This document shows, piece by piece, positions 4,055-6,734 of a stretch of DNA of 6,734 nt. The translations under genes and the position numbers were made by a program. Under the pieces are notes generated by a model. That model worked only from the letters and a program-made list of their open reading frames with translations. It was not told the origin of the DNA and ran no database searches. Origin of the DNA: Planctomycetota bacterium (GTDB lineage Bacteria > Planctomycetota > Phycisphaerae > WQYP01); contig JAKAYZ010000126.1 of assembly GCA_021816165.1 (NCBI GenBank), positions 1 to 6,734 of the forward strand, given 5' to 3'. Position 1 is the stretch's first letter, and every line of letters begins with the position of its first letter.

Positions 4055-6734
4055 ATGATAACCAATTTCAATACCTTGGCCCCCGGTGGGCTTAAATGTG
4101 AATACCTGCTTGACCCGATGGGGCTGGATGAACCCCGGCCCCGCCTGTCCTGGCAGCTTTGCGCCCGGCCGGACCAGCACGGTCTGGTGCAAACAGCTTA
4201 TCAGGTGCTCGTGGCCGACAGCCTGGAAAAACTCCGTGCCGATCAACCCAATGTCTGGAATTCCGGCCGGGTCGCGACGAAGCAAAGCCTGCACGTTGCC
4301 TACGGCGGTCCGGCTCTCCAGTCGGGCCACCGGTACTACTGGAAGGTCCGCCTCTGGACCAGCGGCGGCGAGCCTGGTCCGTACAGCGAACCGGCATTCT
4401 GGGAAATGGGCCTGCTGAAGCCTGCGGATTGGCAGGCCCGGTGGATCAGTTCCGGCCTGACGCTGGCCGATGGCAACCCGGTCCCCTGTCCGTTACTGCG
4501 ACACGCATTCGACCTGACCAGTCCGGTGCGGCGGGCACGGGCTTACGTAGCGGCCCTGGGCCATTACGAACTTTTCATCAATGGCCGCCGCGTCGGCACA
4601 GATTATTTAACCCCCGGCTGGACCGATTATTCCAAACGTGTGCAATACCAGACCTACGACGTTACCAATATGTTGCAACCCGCCACCAACGCCTTAGGCG
4701 TGCAGCTCGCCCGCGGCTGGTTTGCCAGCCGGCTCGGCTGTTCCGATCAGGGCCAGTCCTCCTACGCCGCGGCTCCCGCACTGCTTTTGCAACTGATGGT
4801 GGAATTGGAAGATGGCAGCACCGTTACCGTGGCCACCGACGGCAACTTCAAAGCCGCCACCGGCCCGCTTCTGGAAGCCCAGCATTATGATGGGGAAACC
4901 TATGACGCCCGACTCGAACAACCCGGCTGGAACACGGCGGAATTCGACGCTGGCCGCTGGACTGCCTGTGTGGAAGGTTTAGACCATATTCCCCAAGCCC
5001 CTCCGAAATTGGCCATAGCCGCATTGGATTGGGCCAGGCCCCCGCGCGGCAAAACCCGCGCATCCCAATTGGCCGTGGTGGCCTCGCCAGGCCCGCGCGT
5101 CCGGCGCATTTCCACAATGCCGTCCGTGAGCTTCAGCCAGCCCAAACCCGGCCTGCATATCTTCGATCTGGGCCAGAATCTGGTGGGGTGGTTGCGCCTG
5201 AAAATACCAGCGGGTCTGCCCGCCGGCACCACCTTCACCCTGCGCCACGCGGAAGTACTCAACGCCGATGGCACCCTTTACACCGCCAATCTGCGCGGGG
5301 CCAAATGTACCGATACCTTTATTGCCGGCGGCGAAGCCGCCGGTGTTTTTGAACCCCGCTTCACCTTCAAGGGCTTTCGCTATGCCGAATTAACCGTACG
5401 TGGTCCCGATGGCCGGGAAATGCCCGGCTTCGCCCCCGCCGCTGATGCCTTGGAGGCGGTGGTGGTCCATTCCGATATGCCGCCCGCAGGCACCTTTGAA
5501 TGTTCTGACAGCCTCATCAACCAGCTCCAGCACAACATCGTCTGGGGACAAAAGGGCAACTTCATTGACGTACCCACCGACTGCCCGCAACGCGATGAAC
5601 GGCTGGGTTGGACCGGTGACGCCCAGGTATTCTGCCGCACGGCCGCCTTTAATTTCGATGTGGCCGCGTTTTTTACCAAATGGCTCATCGATCTTAACGA
5701 TGCCCAGGCCCCCCATGGCACGTACCCGATGGTCGCCCCGGATGTGCTGGCCAAAAATGCCGGCGACGGCGGGCCGGGCTGGGCCGACGCCGGAGTCATT
5801 GTGCCGTGGACCATGTATTTGTGTTATGGGGATACACGTATTTTACAACGGTACTACCCCAACATGGTCCGCTACGGCAAGTGGCTGGCCACGGCCGATG
5901 TGAATACGCGCCACAACTTCGCCGATTGGCTGCATCACGACGCCCATACCCCACCCGACCTTATCGCCACCGCCTTCGCCGCCCACAGCGTCAGCTTGCT
6001 TTCGCGCATCGCCGGCGTGCTGAAAAAGAATGCGGATGCAACTCGGTTTTCCACCCTGTTCCGCCGCTTGCAAAAGGAATTCACCCACCGCTACGTTACC
6101 CCCGCCGGGCGGGTGCTTGGTGATACCCAGACCGCGTACGTGCTGGCCCTGGCCTTTGACCTTCTGCCCCACAAGCTGCGGCCCGCCGCCGTTCAACGGC
6201 TGGTTTTTGATATCGAAAAGGGCCGCTACACCAACACCTGGAAAAATCGCAACTGGCATTTATCCACCGGCTTTCTGGGCGTAAGGGATCTCAATTTTGT
6301 CCTTAGCGCCGCCGCCCGCACAGATATTGCCTACCGCCTGCTGCTGGCGGAAGATTATCCATCCTGGCTGTTCCCGGTTAAAAACGGGGCCACCACCATC
6401 TGGGAACGCTGGGACGGATGGACGCCGGACAAAGGGTTTCAGGATACGGGCATGAATTCCTTTAATCACTACGCTTATGGAGCCATCGGCCAATGGCTGT
6501 ATCAGCGGATGGCAGGGTTGGATATGGACCAGAGCGCCCCCGGCTATCAGCACGCCTTGGTTGCTCCGCAGTTACCCCCCGCGGATTCCGACGCCGCCCG
6601 CCGCATCACCTGGGCAAAGGCCGCCCTGCAAACTCCCTACGGCCTGCTGGCATCCCATTGGAAAGTGCTGGGCAAAACCGTCACGCTGGAAGTGACCGTT
6701 CCGGCCAATGCCGCCGCCACCGTGGTCATGCCCT
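4055..6734 (+). CDS. GH78 alpha-L-rhamnosidase (3' end beyond the window)
   Basis: A glycoside hydrolase that removes terminal L-rhamnose from plant glycosides or polysaccharides by an inverting mechanism. From ATG 4055, 893 codons are open to the edge. Domains: fibronectin-like (LKCEYLLDPMGLDEPRPRLSW, residues ~13-125); N-terminal rhamnosidase domain with ELFINGRRVGTDYLTPGWTD (~130-330); concanavalin-like domain with LRHAEVLNADGTLYT (~340-450); (alpha/alpha)6 catalytic barrel (~475-820); the C-terminal beta domain has begun. The signature TDCPQRDERLGWTGD gives E515 (likely proton donor), D514 and D522; TTIWERWDGW gives E784 (likely base). Their 269-residue spacing equals that of E572 and E841 in Bacillus RhaB as I recall it. 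The start follows an in-frame TGA at 4034-4036; the Shine-Dalgarno sequence is weak (GGGA, 10 bases away). No signal peptide is visible, suggesting a cytoplasmic enzyme acting on imported oligosaccharides. Perhaps 30-80 residues are missing. Confidence 0.95.
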   Translation, partial: MITNFNTLAPGGLKCEYLLDPMGLDEPRPRLSWQLCARPDQHGLVQTAYQVLVADSLEKLRADQPNVWNSGRVATKQSLHVAYGGPALQSGHRYYWKVRLWTSGGEPGPYSEPAFWEMGLLKPADWQARWISSGLTLADGNPVPCPLLRHAFDLTSPVRRARAYVAALGHYELFINGRRVGTDYLTPGWTDYSKRVQYQTYDVTNMLQPATNALGVQLARGWFASRLGCSDQGQSSYAAAPALLLQLMVELEDGSTVTVATDGNFKAATGPLLEAQHYDGETYDARLEQPGWNTAEFDAGRWTACVEGLDHIPQAPPKLAIAALDWARPPRGKTRASQLAVVASPGPRVRRISTMPSVSFSQPKPGLHIFDLGQNLVGWLRLKIPAGLPAGTTFTLRHAEVLNADGTLYTANLRGAKCTDTFIAGGEAAGVFEPRFTFKGFRYAELTVRGPDGREMPGFAPAADALEAVVVHSDMPPAGTFECSDSLINQLQHNIVWGQKGNFIDVPTDCPQRDERLGWTGDAQVFCRTAAFNFDVAAFFTKWLIDLNDAQAPHGTYPMVAPDVLAKNAGDGGPGWADAGVIVPWTMYLCYGDTRILQRYYPNMVRYGKWLATADVNTRHNFADWLHHDAHTPPDLIATAFAAHSVSLLSRIAGVLKKNADATRFSTLFRRLQKEFTHRYVTPAGRVLGDTQTAYVLALAFDLLPHKLRPAAVQRLVFDIEKGRYTNTWKNRNWHLSTGFLGVRDLNFVLSAAARTDIAYRLLLAEDYPSWLFPVKNGATTIWERWDGWTPDKGFQDTGMNSFNHYAYGAIGQWLYQRMAGLDMDQSAPGYQHALVAPQLPPADSDAARRITWAKAALQTPYGLLASHWKVLGKTVTLEVTVPANAAATVVMP

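Noticed and set aside
3985..4095. A 36-codon frame MFKLVLFGIPG... overlapping the rhamnosidase start
   Set aside because: Considered as a leader peptide or small lipoprotein. It has no ribosome binding site, overlaps the predicted -10, and ends 41 bp inside the rhamnosidase, so it is probably chance.
4159..4890. A 243-codon plus-strand frame
   Set aside because: Overlaps the rhamnosidase in another frame; Arg/Pro/Gly-rich translation without motifs.
1..6734. CRISPR array, tRNA or rRNA genes
   Set aside because: No regularly spaced repeats, cloverleaf-like sequence or rRNA signature was seen on either strand.

Overview
The window is GC-rich bacterial DNA, about 60% by eye, and reads as accessory chromosomal sequence. 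It holds a phage structural gene, a toxin-antitoxin-like gene pair, an O-methyltransferase and a glycoside hydrolase. No rRNA, tRNA or housekeeping gene is present to place the organism. A GH78 rhamnosidase without a visible signal peptide next to phage and AbiE-type genes would fit a carbohydrate-degrading soil or aquatic bacterium, perhaps of the Planctomycetota/Verrucomicrobiota group. That is a low-confidence inference.

Layout. (1) 1-1665, minus strand: an HK97-type phage portal protein, 555 codons visible, open at the left edge. It has a complete portal core and a long low-complexity C-terminal tail. (2) 1666-1766: a 101-bp divergent spacer with a near-consensus sigma70 promoter facing right, whose predicted transcription start coincides with the next start codon. 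(3) 1767-2572, plus strand: a 73-aa protein of unknown function overlapping (ATGA) a 195-aa AbiEii-type nucleotidyltransferase. This looks like a toxin-antitoxin or abortive-infection module. (4) 2573-2735: a spacer with the first copy of a ~58-bp repeat. (5) 2736-3764, minus strand: a complete class I SAM-dependent O-methyltransferase of the acetylserotonin/caffeate type. (6) 3765-4054: a divergent spacer with the second repeat copy. (7) 4055-6734, plus strand: a GH78 alpha-L-rhamnosidase, 893 codons visible, running off the right edge shortly before its expected end.

The genes do not form one pathway. The nucleotidyltransferase pair is a single operon, and its position beside a phage portal gene suggests a defence or stability cargo at a prophage edge. 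The most unusual feature is the direct repeat that brackets the methyltransferase. Read on the minus strand, each copy contains a promoter-like core (AATAAT -10), and the core resembles the promoter of the nucleotidyltransferase pair. The repeat may be a dispersed regulatory element, a small RNA or leader family, or the scar of an inserted unit. The sequence alone does not decide between these.
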